A DNA stretch of 64,000 nucleotides from Parelaphostrongylus tenuis (GCA_019055375.1 JAHQIW010005206.1:81240-145239), one strand, 5' to 3'. Shown: positions 20,721-33,379, counted from the first letter of the stretch. The notes: generated from the sequence alone by a model not told the origin. A program made the numbers and translations.

Positions 20721-22454
20721 GGAAAAATCTGCATGGGACGATCTTAACTGACAAAACATGCGCAATTTAACACGTGAAACGTTCCTGACAATGGATTTCT
20801 GATGAGAGATATCGCAACTGTACAGCTTTGATGTCAGTATTAGCTCTTCCAGTTTGGTACCTCTCAAATGTTTTTATTGGGAGAGGCCGACTGTTGGCCA
20901 AAACTAAAATTTACTGAACTTCACTTCAGGATTTAGATTAAGCGGGAGAACAAGATGTCACCAACACTCCACCATTTTGAGGAAGCATGAAAAAAGCCGT
21001 GTAAGAGTTGCTAGCAGATGCAACAACAACATAAATCCAAAATCCCTTGTTTTGAGGCACAAAAATGCTACAGTTTGATGGTACCAATATGGTACCGAGA
21101 TTGGGAAGTAGAATGGACGCCCTCTAAAACTCAGATAGTGGTAATAAGCTGAGGCTTCCTTATTCACCCTTTCAAACGTTCAAAATTCCTAGTCGAGAAA
21201 AATGTTATGGAACCTCATCAATTTCTCTTAATTTCTCCAGAATGTGCAGGAGAGAACTGATTATTGTGTAGCCTGTATAGAGAATTCTCATCCCATTTGT
21301 AAGCTCTTCAGTGGATTGTATCATTTCTACAAAGTTTTGAGAAGGATTATTTGAGACATCCGATATGTTGCTCTCTTGATAGAGTGATAATTTTCCTGCC
21401 ATTTTCGTGATATTAGTCAGATCGCATTGAACTTCTATCGACCGACAATTCCGAGGTTGACGAAAATCAGTTTCTGAAATTATGTCATTCTATGTGCTAA
21501 CTGGTAATGCTACTGGCTACTGCCGGATGGACTGTCTCGGAAAATTAATCGCTATCAGCAGGTGACTAACATGGTAGCGACTCTATGCGTATGTACCTGA
21601 AAAGCCGCATGAACTTTTCTGAACGGAACACTACCAAAAAGATTTTTGATCAAACGGCAACGAAAGAGAGGATCGTTACGAAGAAGAGCGCCAGTTGCAA
21701 ACTGAATCGAATCATTGGCACAGAACGAGACAAAAACGTCGAAAACGCTAGTTGACGGTTTTCTCTCTTAATGTCGCAGCCTTAGTCACATCATATGGAC
21801 AACGAATAAATGATCAACTGAACCTATTAGATATCTTAAGCGTTCAATCTATAGTTGCATACCCAAACGTCTTTTCAGAACAATATTTCTCGGTTTTGCA
21901 TGGAAAGAAACTGTACAGAACTGCACTCGATACAGTCTCAACATTTTGGCTACTAGAAGAGCACTATGGTATTCACTTTCTTTTCTACATAAGAATGTTC
22001 TGCATCATGAACATTCGATTCAAATAATCTGTTTGCTGACAGAACAATCCCAAACTAATGGAGAATGGCTCTGCAAATTTCCGTTCATTGTGCGAGTCCC
22101 ATTCCACTACTGATCGAAGTATTCTGTGGAATTCGAAATACCATTCATTCCAAATAAGTTGGAGTCAAATCACCGTGTAAAGACGTAATGATTTCTGTTT
22201 CGTTTGCTTAGTGAATTACAAATTGAAAGCACTGTCAGCGCTTTTGAATTATTGATAATGATATGAGTAAACGCTGTTTGAAGTTGAAAAGGCAATTCCG
22301 CGTTGTATTATTTTCATGATGAAAAATTTCGTATCGCCTTATTTGAATTGCTAGGCAACAAGATAGTTACGCTATAGTGTTCAACTTTGATTTCATTTCG
22401 GCACAATGCTAAGCTAGCGAGCTCATCGGGCTTCACTATAGTGTTTCATTTGAG
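20721..22454. other. No gene seen
   Basis: 20,940-21,190 is a repeat related to 33,400-33,640 and 13,760-13,990. The remainder is AT-rich without a supported feature. Confidence 0.35.
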
Positions 22455-23215
22455 GCCAAGGGAACAGTGTTCTTCCACAGCGTTGTTTTGAATGGCATAT
22501 AAATCTTTTGAAAGGCATATGAGTCCTTTTGAGCTGCTTCTAACAATTTCTTCTTCCGCTGCCGATGTAGATCGTCCTGGCAGCGCTCTTCTACAGCTGG
22601 CATTTGATATTACCCGTGATGGACGTGCTACATGAGATAGGGCTTGGGTTTCCTTGACTTTTCGAACAACTCCTTCGCGGTGAAAAAGATGCTATTGGCT
22701 AATCTGGATTGAGTTAACTGTAGCCAAGTCGGCACAACTTTCGAGTTATTCGATAATTAGCTCGTAGTCGTCGGTCGGATCATCCTCAATCTGCCAGTCA
22801 TGGCTGGATAGGATTTCGTCAAGAGTGTGCTCGTCGAAAACGGCTTATCGACTTCTCCTGGTCGATGACATGAATTCTTTTGCAGCTTACGGCTAAATCG
22901 TATCTTTGCTCGATGAAGGTGGTGATCGGACCAAGTAGAGAATAATAGTACTACGGCTGTGTCGAGCAAGCACCATCTTCTGTTGGCAAGTATGTGGTTG
23001 ATTTCCGCAAGCGTCGTGCCTTTAGGTGATTCCCTTCGCCAGCGGCGGTTTTTTTCTTCTGTAAAAGTGATTTTCCGTGGAGACTGTTTCCGTTTTCGTT
23101 TCTTTCATTTTCACGGCGTTCTGTAAACATCCACCATGATGAAAAACTTTGCACGTCTAAGAAGGTGAGCAAGAAAGCTTTTGCTCTGCGCCACCTAATT
23201 CGCTTTCTTAACAAC
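22455..23215 (-). mobile_element. Second RTE-type LINE lineage, endonuclease fragment
   Basis: Minus-strand frames read RRWRRESPKGTTLAEINHI, ANRRWCLLDTAVV, FSTWSDHHLHRAKIRFS, then after frameshifts SCRRALPGRST and KKLLEAAQK. This is the C-terminal end of a LINE AP endonuclease (here WSDHHL in place of GSDHRL) plus the linker before the RT. It differs from the 0.7-6.3 kb family (DTAVV...AKIRFSRKLQKN versus DVAVV...[12 protein letters not shown]), so it belongs to another RTE lineage. It is heavily broken. Confidence 0.65.
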
Positions 23216-23799
23216 TTCAACTTTACATTGATGCCTTAATACATAAGCAATTCTATCAAAGTGTGGAATCTTGTGACTCAAGACAGAACCTAATAACTCG
23301 ATGCCGTTATCGACTCTTACGAGCAAATTCTACATGTTTTTAACTTTACTTTCTCGTGTCTTGGTAAAATCTGAGTCCTCAATTGTCTTTGAGTCATTCA
23401 GTGAAATGATATATAAACATGTATTTGTACTGGCTTTTTAGCGGAGAGTACTTTGGATTGTTTTAGTTCTATTGGTGTTGTATCAGAGTAGTTAGGCTTT
23501 GGTGTCTGCGAGTGGGTATGTGTTGTGTGCCGGATAAGTCACTCAACTGCATTGATTATTCCTGCCACGCGAGTATTTCATTATTATTTCACGACGAAAA
23601 GTATTATCGTGAGACCAACAAAACATATTCATCGCCTTAACGAACAACCCTATAGCAAATAGTGACTACAACATAATTCAATTGAAGAAACAACAATCAT
23701 GACATGTAATGCAAGTTAACAGTTCATGATTATGCATTAGATGTGAGCCTAAGTGCAAAATGCTCCGTACCCCTGATCTCTAGATCAATGAGAGGAGCT
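23216..23799. other. No gene seen
   Basis: AT-rich, no supported feature. Confidence 0.35.
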
Positions 23800-24215
23800 A
23801 CAGATTGGAAGGAGCAGTAACTATACACATAGAAATTATACAACGGCATGAACTACGGTACGCTATGGGCAGGACGATCCAGAGCCAAGAGATGTGGAAG
23901 ACGCAGCAGACCTCCAAGTAGTGTCTGTGACGAATGGTACTGCTATGGGCATTAATCGTCCCAAGATTCTGTTTCGGTTTAGACTGTGAACAGCGGTCAA
24001 CCCCAACACTGGCCAAATTCTGTGAAAGCATCTCTTGGCTACCAATTGGAAGGCACGATTCATTGTGTTGCAGGGACACACGGCCGGCCAGAGTTTGAAG
24101 CAGAACCTGGCTATTCTTACGCGAATGCATCGGCCAGCTAGTAGTGAGAAGCACGACCAGGCTGGTGTGAATTCACTGCGCAACAAATAACCATAGTGAC
24201 TATCTAAAAGAAGAT
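23800..24215. other. Higher-GC segment with long open frames, unrecognised
   Basis: About 50 percent G+C by eye, with overlapping open frames on the minus strand (118 codons each) and coherent plus-strand stretches such as DLQVVSVTNGTAMGI and KARFIVLQGHTAGQ. It could be a decayed exon or an unfamiliar mobile element. No motif identifies it, and the coding strand cannot be fixed. Confidence 0.25.
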
Positions 24216-24891
24216 ACATTAATAATCAAAGTTTATGAGATAAGAGAAAAAAGCAGTTATTCGGTTTGATGACTGCTATATGTTTTGAATGCTATTTGGT
24301 CCCTGTATCGATGAAGGAGATTTCACAAGCGTTTGAAATGTGATATATCAATGGTCTTACCAAAGCCTACGAAACGCAAACTTTTTCCTCACGAAACCTG
24401 ATATAAACAAGATTTCACAAGCTTTTTTTTCTCAACTATTATCTTCTTATATGAAATTCCAACAGTGATCTTTGATTTTGGCGTTTTAGCAACTAAGAAT
24501 ATTTAATTTTCAAGTTAGGCAAGATTGTATGTCGCACCATGAGAAGTGAAAAGACGGAACAAAATTTGAAGGCGTGGAATTTGACGAATAATTGTATTCC
24601 CAAAGATTTTTATTTATGTGACGCTTCTATGAAGCTTATTGTCATTCACGGTTTGACGTGCATTTCACTCTATTAATCAATTCTCCCTTGATACGAGATA
24701 GCAAAATTCGTCATTGAACGTGCTTTGGACAATTTTTCATAATTCCGGCAAGCTGAGAATCTACGTAGGTGTCGAGTGATAGAATCTTTGCCATTTCGTG
24801 ATAGTCCTGATGAGAAAGTAGAAATTTCATCCAATTTTAATCCAGTCTCAGCATAAATTTCCACGCGCCGTGAAACAACAGTCCCACGAAC
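24216..24891. other. No gene seen (upstream of P2)
   Basis: AT-rich region upstream of the second secreted-protein copy. No promoter element recognised. Confidence 0.3.
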
Positions 24892-26262
24892 ATGACAAAA
24901 CTTCTTATCAAGCCTTCATGATTTCTTTGTTAGCCACATCAACGGTAGTGTTGGAATGCGGGGTGTTGTCTGTAGGTCAAGGTAATGACCGAAGGATTGC
25001 TGAATTACTACAAATATTTCCCATCATCGGGTGTAAAATTATGAACATTTGTCAGAACAGATGCAATGATCACTTCTTCAGCACTTGAACGCTAAACCTC
25101 TAACTCGAAACTATTGCCGTGAAATTTTCAATTTCAAATAAGGTAGAAAAACGGTGAAAAATTAGTCATTCCAATGATCCTAACTCTAAATTATCAGCTG
25201 CATATATAATATCTGCACTAAAATGTTTACCTTCACCATCGTTGCATATATGAAATCTGCAGCAAGCACTAAAATGTTCACCATCACCTGCTTCACCTTG
25301 CCTGTTTCCATTGTTTACACTGACATGATCGATGTTATTGCACGAGATCCTGGCATCGCAACTAGCTGTTAGAGAGCTCAGGCACTTGTGGAACTTCTTG
25401 TAATGCAGACAGTATGTAGGTAACTCTTAGATCTCGAGTGTTTTCATTTTTTTCCGTAAACTTTGAGAATGCGTAGGACCTGAGTTCCGATCTACCGACA
25501 ATTTGTCAGCCTCTTAGTGCCAGCATGACTTATACAGATTTACACATTCTGATCAAGAATGCTTTTAGATGAGTTATTCAAACCAATAATTAAATCCTTT
25601 TTCAGGTCTTCGATGTTCTTGAAAGCGAAGGTTGTAGTGCACTGCTACCTGATGCTGTAATGTCGGCTGTCTTGGCTCATGATACTGTGAAAATCACTTA
25701 CGAACCCCTGTCGTGTCCAACAGTTGCTCTTGATCTATTGAATAATGGGGGGTAAGTCTTTAGTATTGGTAATGCATCTAGAAAACTCAAGGCGCAATTA
25801 TAACAAGCATCAAAAAGCAGAGCATTTTTTGCAAGTGTTGAAAGATAGGTAAATATATTCAACAATTTATGGAAATACTGATAAATAAGCGAAAAGGAGA
25901 AAAAAATATCATAGCCTCGCTAAAACTATAACCTTTGAAATTGGTGGTATTCTAAATAGCTTTCTCATGTTTTTTTTTGTAAGAGTGGCACAGTAACCAA
26001 TTAAGTATGTGAGAGCATAAAGGGTTTAATTTTTCTTTGTAATTCTATCGTAACAGAGGAGAAAGTCTTATTAATGTCACGGTTTTTTTCAGTTAACTTG
26101 AACAAGCATCTACAGCGCTGCATCGTCGTCGGCAACACGGTGATGGGACTTTGCATTGCTACTGAGGGGGAAAAAGGATACTGTATGCCTCTGTCGAAAG
26201 CAGAAATAAGGCTTATTCCCGCTATTCACATGTCAATCACACGAAATATTATAGTTGACGCT
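24892..26262 (+). pseudogene. P2: secreted-protein pseudogene
   Basis: Four exons of the P1 family, plus strand. Exon 1 (24,892-24,981): ATG then a leader with FMISLLATSTVVLECGV, one frameshift after the first residues, ending in CAAG before a GTAATG donor. Exon 2 (25,263-25,411, 149 nt as in P1): TCTGCAG acceptor, FTITCFTLPVSIVYTDMIDV, an in-frame TAG, then RAQALVELLVMQT and a GTATGT donor. Exon 3 (25,606-25,751): TTTTTCAG acceptor, VFDVLESEGCSALLPDAVMS, VKITYEPLSC, GTAAGT donor. Exon 4 (from 26,093): TTTTTTTCAG acceptor, RCIVVGNTVMGLCIATEGEK, MSITRN. Exon 3 ends one base out of phase with exon 4. It is the best-preserved copy but carries a stop and frameshifts. Function unknown; probably a secreted protein with conserved cysteines. 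Confidence 0.65.
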
Positions 26263-26339
26263 GTTTTCTTTATTTTTATTTCCCAGTCTCCTTTATCAAA
26301 AATGAAATGTGACATTCATCTTACCGCATGGTAGCACAG

Positions 26340-27830
26340 ATTTTCAAGCTTGCTCTCGATATGGAGCCCACTTAAAAAGCGTTAGCACTCAATCTAAAGC
26401 TGAAAGCTTGAACTATCAGTATGCGTAGGTGATTTTTTTAAAAAGACCCTCAAATAGAGCTGAAAAATTAAAAACAAGATTGTGATACACGCGAGCATAT
26501 TTCTCGCCGGACAGAGCTCCTTCTTTAGACTATTAGTAATCACTTGATAGCGTAAAGCCAATTTCAACGCTGTCCTCATAATCTGAAAAGACCGTTGTCC
26601 TGTAACGCAGTAGAAAAACAAGATTGATTCACATGAGCGAGCAAGCGGTCTTTGGCCGATTCACGGGCAGCTGGGTGAGGCGGCAAGGCAGGCTGACGCC
26701 ATTATCGAGCCATTTTTGAGCAATGAACGCGTAGAGAAAATCTCATAGTAACTGAATGTCTTTAAGCCAATGTTGGAAGCAGCTAAAACGTACTGCAGTT
26801 CTGAGTTCCATCAAAGTGATCATAACGATGAATGATTTTTCCGCATTCATGTCTAGATAAAAGTGTCTGAAGTCTGCCTGTAGCAGAGTCATACATTACA
26901 CTTGGAGTTCTTATATCAAAGCAAAGAGCCAATTCCTAGCAAAGATCGCACTTCCATAAGACCGGTTGAAATCGGTCGATGACCGCGTCAGCCTCTTCCA
27001 GCCTAAGCTCGCGTACCGCGAGTTGCCCAAAGACCACTTGCACGCAAATATGAGTTCACTCTTATTTTCCCTGCTGTACTGCAGGGAAGACCATCTTTTC
27101 AGAAAGTAAGCACAGAGATGGAATCACTGAAATATATGCTATCGTACGATTACTAGTCCTCTTAAAACAGATCTCTGTCCGGCGGTAATATGCGCGGGTG
27201 AAGCACAAGTGTTATTTTGAATTTTTTAGCACTATAAAAAGTCTTTCTAAAAAGTCGGTCACGCATATGGATGGTTCGACCTTTAAGCTTTCGAACGATT
27301 GCTGACAATCTTCAAGAGAGCTTCTTGTCGACCGGGGGGAATAGGTCTTGGAATTTTGTACTACCAAACGGAAATGACTCTAATTCTCTTTTCGTCGTTG
27401 TTACAGCGCATTGAAAAGACTCACAGAAAATAAAGTGGGTGTCAAAACTTCACTTCTCAAACTATTGAGAGATTATTGAAGCTCTAATAAAAGCACTTTG
27501 CTGGACGAAAAAGTCAAGCAAACACGAGTCCACAACGCACTATGCTTTCGCAGGCAAATGATGATTTTCCCTTTGTTGCTACAGCGCACCAAAAAACTTC
27601 TTTAGCATACAAACCTAGCGCTTAAATTGCAAATTCTTTGGCTATCGAATAACTACTAAGAATTTAATGAAAAAATCTTTGCTCAACAAGAAAACCACAA
27701 AAAGGGCGTCCATTCGTGGTACAAGTGGTCCCAAAAGGTTAACTTGTTGTTTCAACTTCACAGCGGAGCTGGTTGGTAATTCTGTGGTGAAATTTAGATG
27801 TTCAAGGCACTTTAACGTTTAACACTGCAG
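26340..27830. repeat. S-family satellite-like repeat, several degenerate units
   Basis: Repeated motifs 'ttacagcgca' (27,402) and 'ctacagcgca' (27,582) are about 180 bp apart. Between them are S-type blocks such as 'attgagagattattgaagct' and 'atcgaataactactaag'. The same pair of motifs recurs in 30.0-30.9, 34.5-35.3, 42.6-43.0 and 49.6-53.4 kb. The stretch is interrupted by the inverted-repeat element at 26,633-27,048. Confidence 0.5.
26633..27048. mobile_element. Candidate MITE with ~65-bp inverted repeats
   Basis: Left end (about 26,637-26,706, 'caagcggtctttggc' to 'aggctgacgcc') matches the reverse complement of the right end (about 26,977-27,046) with mismatches. The interior is about 270 bp with no coding capacity. 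The element lies within S-family repeat. Superfamily unknown. Confidence 0.45.
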
Positions 27831-28000
27831 CTCAAATTTCAGTATGCCAAATAATCATTTTTGAGTCACTCATGTCATGTGATCTATCAAGAAGGGCTGA
27901 CTTATACATGTGTTTCGACCTCGCAGTCTCGTCAGTCGGGCAGCTACCCTTTCTCGTCTTTTGCCAATCCTGTGTGGGTGCTCCAGTCCCCACACTAAGA
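27830..28000 (-). ncRNA. Hammerhead-like repeat C2
   Basis: Minus strand: CTGACGA (27,935-27,929), GAC-TGCGAG-GTC helix II, GAAAC (27,916-27,912), ACATGT then A as helix III and cleavage residue. The core is complete. Helix I is weak near the core, so a natural internal loop or decay is possible. The same unit occurs at 7,820 and 48,385. Confidence 0.55.
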
Positions 28001-28321
28001 GATAGCGAAGACGAACTTTTACACTCTATGTCCAGTAAAATTACCACTGAACGCAGAGTGTTGTACACTCGATTGCTCTTGGCTAGTATACTTAATACAT
28101 CATATCTTTCGTTTCGGGTGTTTTCTTAAGACCACGGTTCAAATTTCAGCTGCTCATATTACTCAAAAGGCCTTTTATCAAAGTTCTACAATCATATAAA
28201 AGTCTCAACCATCGAATTGAAAATATTAATATTGAAGAGTTGTCCTCAACTTACCAATGAAGTGACATGGCAAACACTGTGAGGTACAATTTTTGACAAA
28301 CAGTCCAGTGTTTTGGCATGA
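28001..28321. other. No gene seen
   Basis: Sequence between the C2 repeat and P3. It includes a second block of the repeat flank ('accacggttcaaatttcag', about 28,130). Nothing else supported. Confidence 0.3.
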
Positions 28322-30019
28322 TCAATTGCAACTAGCCATAGTGAAGTCTCTTCTGGTATTACACTGCTTACTGATTACAGGAACCGTCTTTACTGATGAC
28401 AAAGCTCTGAACATTGAGATTACGCACTCCGCTGGCGGACTGATTTCGTCAGCTGCCGAGGAGAGATCAGCCTTTATCAGTGGCCTCTCCCAAAAGGTTA
28501 TAGTATATAAGAATCTATTAAAAGATTCTCCCTGTTTTTCGGACAAGTTTATTTTAGTTAAATCTTTGAGCCTTCATTTATTCACTTCCGTTAATTTATA
28601 GTTGGCTTTTCCAATTAATCCTGAAAAATCTCATCTTACTTATTTATTTTCATTTCTCACTGTTATCATCCTTATGATTTTTCTTCAACTAATCTCCTCG
28701 TGGGAAGTCGTAGGATTACGACTGAAGCATTTTTTCCAAATAGTAGCGAAAGCGAGGTTTTTTCTATAATTGAGTATTCACAAATTCTCAGTTACTATTT
28801 GAAGTAAGCACTGAGACGAAGCTCATTACATTTTACACTTGTATGTCACATATCTACGCTGAGTAATCAATAAACACTCAGATTGTCCATTTGTTTTTGC
28901 ATTGATGCCACAACAGCTCTGGTCAAATAGAAAATGTTTGTCTTGAGCACATCTCAGTTCAGTTTCAGTCGCCGTTAACAGTGGCTTGATGCCGAAAAGT
29001 AGTGCGAGCCAAATGGGCCAGATGCCAACATTCGAAGCGCTCTGTTCATTGAATCTTGCCACATATTCTCGACCAAATCGCCATGACGATTTTCGTGGTC
29101 TAAGCAGAATTTTTTCTCAACTGAACAAAGTTATATATAAGATATTGCCTTTCAAACCAAAATAGTTCCAGAGATTGACATGTGTGTGGCGGCAACAGGT
29201 AACATTGTCACGCCTTGCGCTGTACATGACCCAGCCTGCGCCACCGTGGGTCTAATGCAGATTCCCGTCACTGTGTTACCTATGATGATTCAACTCCTCT
29301 TATCCATGTCAGCTGCAAGAGAGTACAGATTTTCAAAGACATGTCCTTCCATAACAATAGGAAACTCGAGAAGCCAAGAGTACTTTTGAGGCGCTAGTTA
29401 CTATTTCAAAATTCCTTGAACCGTCCGCGGACACTTTGAATGCAGTACCATTTTCAGGAAAGCAAGACATGAGATAACTAGCTAAGAAGCATTATTGTTT
29501 CTGAGGGTTTTCGCTTGAAGGACCATTATGATAGTTTCCGTCTTATTTAGAGACGTTTTATAGTAATCATCTAGAAATTCACTTTTTTGGACAATAATCA
29601 ATGCAATCTTGCTTTCTTGAGTTACATTTCCGCCTATCATTCAGCAGAATATTCAAAATGCAAGCACCCACGTGGAGCATCATCCGCTAGACCTAAAGAA
29701 ACTGCCCGACATAACAGTGCTCCGTAAGTGATGTTCACAGTAAGCTGACTCTAGATGGCCGAGATTACAGCATCAGGTAGGAGTGCTCTAAGAGCCTGGA
29801 GCTCAAGAGCATCAAAAACCTGAAAAAATAATTTTCTTAAGCTCGACATGGCGCCGAATGAGGAACTCAATATTCATTTAAGTGCAATAAAATAATATGA
29901 AATCCTTATCAAAAACTAGCAATATTCTTGAAATCACTGCGATATGTGTTATGGAATGGATGTTGAAAGTTTGAATGATAAGCCGTATCCAGAGCAAGGC
30001 ATGTGAGTGTGAAAAAAAA

Positions 30020-30880
30020 TGCGTTTATATTTCTGCATAACATAAAAAGCTTTCCAAAAAGTAGAAGGCACTGTGCAAATTCTCAAGACTCAAACTATTG
30101 AATGTTTACTAAAACGTCAGGAAGAATAATAAGTAAGCTAAATATGGTTGTCTATCAAGATAAAGTACCACAAGTTTATATAACAGATTTTTCACTTCTA
30201 ATTGTTTTCAGTACTTTGCAGTGCTGCGTGCTAAGATTCACAGCACATAAGCTTCTTAAAAAGTCATACACTGAATAAAATGCATTTTTTTTGAAAAGTT
30301 CTATATGTCTCAAAAACTAGGAAGCAATAATGGAGAAGCGTCGATTTGTCATGGATGTGGCCTTAGTACTGAAAGAAGAAATTTTCAGAACACGTGGGCA
30401 TCGTTTTTGCTGAAGAAGACTTCTTTAGAAAGTCTTCAGCATATCATTCTTGCTCATCATAAATTGTATCCAGTGTACGAATTTCACTGCATAAGTACCA
30501 ATACACTCACGGGGAAATTCAAACGACGAGTTAATTACATAGATTGTGAAACGCGATCATAATTTCCTTGCTACAGCGCATCAAAAAATCAATTCAGAAA
30601 AAACAAGCTATCTTTAAAGTTCAAACTTGTTGAGCAATCGAATGATTATCAAAATTCTATTGTAAAGCCAGGCATAAAAGGTGACAAAGCTTGCATTGCA
30701 CTCCGAAGGCGAAACGTAATCTTTGTTCGTCGTTGGTACAGAGCATTGAGTAGCTCCGATTATTAATTGAGTCAAGATCAAAATTATACCTAAAATAGCG
30801 GTTTTTCAAGCAAATACAAGTCTAACTTACACAAAACACTTCAAAGAAGCAACTTAAATTTTACTAAACACTCTAAAGAA
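30020..30880. repeat. S-family repeat inside P3 intron
   Basis: Motif 'tgctacagcgcatcaaaaa' at about 30,569 and a variant at 30,728. The section 30,340-30,560 is shared with 60-300 and, inverted, with 43,020-43,220. Confidence 0.5.
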
Positions 30881-30885
30881 GATAT

Positions 30886-31063
30886 GTAATACTTCGAAAT
30901 TATAGTATGTTCACTGCTTTTTCGCAGTGTTATTATTTTACTTATATAACTAAGAGAATTGAGTGGTGAACAAAAACAGGAACGTCCCCGGATAGGATAA
31001 AACGTGGGTTCGATTCCCTCCTGAGGCCGTGTTTTTGTTCACCACTCAATTCTCTTAGTTATG
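30886..31063. mobile_element. SINE T2, inverted composite copy
   Basis: A minus-oriented T2 tail with its GC hairpin (30,886-30,977) directly joined to a plus-oriented T2 body (30,978-31,063: box B GGTTCGATTCC, CTGAGGC, CACCACTCAATTC). The tRNA-like head is truncated. It has the same inverted arrangement as 19,746-20,015. Confidence 0.65.
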
Positions 31064-31131
31064 GAAGATATGTAAATTTTATTTTTTGCTACATCTCACT
31101 AGGAACGCGCTTTCAAAAACCAGAAATACCG

Positions 31132-31720
31132 TCACAACCGCAATTTTTCGGCCATTGAATGACTACTAAAACGAACATGGGTGGTACACGTGGTCTTTAA
31201 GAGGTATAAACTATGAACCTCGAATGTCCACGACTTTCTGACATCGCTCTGCAAGAATTCGAATCTGCTCGGAGCACTATTCCGGCTTCGTTGGGTTGAA
31301 AGACTCTTGACCTGCCTTTCAACTTCATTGAATGACGCAGGTCGACGGTCATTCGAAAAGTGTTGCATTGATCGAAAGGAGCCGTAATCGGATAAGCTCA
31401 TGCAGGTTCTGGTGAGGCTTCGTGGGAAAATAGTTAAACTGGTGGAAACTTTTTCAGAACGGTCCGTTGCGTAAACACCAAGCTTTTTATCCAAATTACT
31501 AATGATCGATGAAGGCTCAGCATCCGAAGCGACATGTAGTTTACCTTCATTCAAAAAATAGTTGGCCAGAACGAGGCATGCGTTCAAGGTCAAAATATCC
31601 TTTTTTGAATCGCTTAAACCAGTCTCCCATAGTCGACTTCGTTGCCGTACAAGCACCTTTACCCTCATTAATCTCACCAACACTTTTGAAGAAATGTGAA
31701 ACCTCTTTTTCAACAACGGC
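31132..31720 (-). mobile_element. Mariner transposase remnant, internally deleted
   Basis: Minus strand: helix-turn-helix part (SDAEPSSIISNLDKKLGV), then directly the C-terminal part (DYGSFRSMQHF, RPASFNEVERQVKS, ending after frameshift near RKSW). In intact mariner transposases the HDNARPH and SPD catalytic region lies between these; it is missing here, as in the copy at 42,022-42,540. No activity possible. Confidence 0.65.
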
Positions 31721-31980
31721 AGATCAACACACGCAAATTACATTGCTCAATAACATTTTAGAGCTGAAATTGATGAACCAGATGAATATGCACAAAATTG
31801 TGAATGAGAAATGACACAGAAAGGTCCAAAAATATATTTTTCAAAAAAATTCTCCAGAACTTTTTGCCCAATTTAGCATACCAGGAATAACGAAGTACCA
31901 GGAAATTGGAGCTTACTTTCCACGTTCTTCCACTTTCGAGGAAGAAGGTAAAAGCACAAGACTACATGAGTAGCAAACTC
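31720..31980. repeat. Mariner-flanking repeat
   Basis: 31,705-31,880 aligns with 55,215-55,370 ('gcagatcaacac.cgcaaat.acattg.tcaata'), next to mariner sequence in both places, so it is probably the 5' half of the mariner element. Confidence 0.4.
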
Positions 31981-32254
31981 TCTGTTAGCATTACAAGACG
32001 TGTTACGAATGCCTGTGCTTTATCCTTGCTAGATGCTATGCCAGGGACCCGAGTCAGAACACTGGTCTCAGAATAGTAGACCACGGCAACTGGCAAAGTG
32101 AAGCCGCTAACAGTAAAACTCCTAGTACTCGTTGCAACAAAATTTAGTATTTTTATGGTGGAAATTCATAAAGTGAAAATTGTAATGAACACATCTCAAT
32201 GAATAAATTCCTAGGCCCATATTCTTGAAGGATAAAAAGTAAGCTTTCGGCGTT

Positions 32255-32513
32255 GAATGCGCCATGCATTCGTCTTTTATTTCTTACTTCGTTTGAGGTG
32301 ATCTAATGCACATCTGGCCTTTGCAGTGATTCGCGGCGACCTACCGCTGAACCGAGTCAGTGCTGCCTATCCTCTCAGACAATTCTGAGAAAAGTTCGGT
32401 ACTAATTTACTGACCCCGAAGGGATGAATGGCTTGGTGAGCGATGAGCGTGAGATCAAACCATTGACCTCGTGTGCGACGCAGAGCACCTCTAACCACTG
32501 CGCCATAAGCGCT
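32255..32513 (-). mobile_element. tRNA-derived SINE (T1 family), copy 2
   Basis: Minus-strand head at 32,513 with a canonical box A TGGCGCAGTGG and box B-like GGTTTGATCTC. Body and end match 15,335-15,591. It lies in the first intron of P3. Confidence 0.7.
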
Positions 32514-32765
32514 CTGCCCGTATTCTTACCTATTCAAATCTCAAATTATTTCTCAAAAGATTCGGATTGGAAAAGAGTGTCCATGAAGTATTACATATAT
32601 ATTCATTTTGATTAGCGTTCGTGAACTTTGGCCTGAGATCGAAAATATTTCTAATACCATGCAATTACTTATTTAATCTTTGACATGCAGGCATCACTCC
32701 ATATCCAGATACTGTCGGGAATGCGGCTAGGAGCAAAAGCATAAAGAGGTCGATCGGAAGTTTCA

Positions 32766-33379
32766 CTAATATTGTGTTATTATTTCTACCTCCTGCACAT
32801 GTTAACAATTATTGATACTCAAGAAAAAACAAATTTTTTTTCCATCAGATTATTCACAAAACAATGACGGATTTGACATTCAGCACATGTGTGCAAGTGA
32901 CTATGGCGTGACAGATTTCTGGGCATATTCCTTCAAGACAAAAGTTGTGACAAATTCGCTAACCCAATGCACAGGATCTGATATTGAGAATAATGTATGT
33001 CAAAATTTTAGCCATAAAGCGTCACATGGAAAGGACCATTTGGAAAGAACTTTCATCACATGTTTTATCTATAATTCCCTCCATTTCATTTGCAATGATG
33101 AGCCAGAATCTTGATTCTCTCAAAAATAACGAATTCGTAGTCGGAGAAACGTCAGCAATGCAAGCGTAGCTATGAAAAAACATGAAGAGTGAGATATCGA
33201 TTGACAAATCATGGCATAACTTTTGGTTGTGAACGCTTTTTAACGATAAACTTTTTGAAAACAGAAGCACATTTTTTCCGTTTTGATGTCGTATAATGCT
33301 CTCCAAATCGCCACCCTAGCATCTCTTTTGTTCGCGGGAAGACCTGACGTTGCCCAAAACAAGATCACCCACAGAATTT
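32766..33379. other. No gene seen
   Basis: AT-rich DNA upstream of P3. Overlapping short open frames around 32,812-33,306 have no recognisable content. Confidence 0.35.

Larger units (their letters stand above)
28322..32765 (-). pseudogene. P3: secreted-protein pseudogene, repeat-invaded
   Basis: Minus strand, same exon order as P1 and P2. Exon 1 (32,765-32,678): leader with LPIDLFMLLLLAAFPTVSGYGV; the initiator is GTG where P1 has ATG. Exon 2 (32,131-31,983, again 149 nt): STRSFTVSGFTLPVAVVYYS, KDKAQAFVTRLVML; acceptor AG is AA and donor GT is GA, so both splice sites are lost. Exon 3 (29,819-29,672): VFDALELQALRALLPDAVIS with an in-frame TAG. Exon 4 (29,312 to about 29,155): IIIGNTVTGIC, GVTMLPVAATHMSISGT, with a TGA near its start. 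Exon 5 (about 28,546-28,346) is uncertain. A mariner remnant and a SINE lie between exons 2 and 3. Clearly dead. The exon 3-5 part is duplicated in inverted orientation as P4. Confidence 0.65.

Noticed and set aside
24808..24830. CTGATGA followed by GAAA on one strand
   Set aside because: No helix II between the boxes and no helix I or III partners.
29180..29389. Plus-strand frame reading CVAATGNIVTPC
   Set aside because: It is the antisense of P3 exon 4; the minus strand has the splice acceptor and the residues shared with P2.
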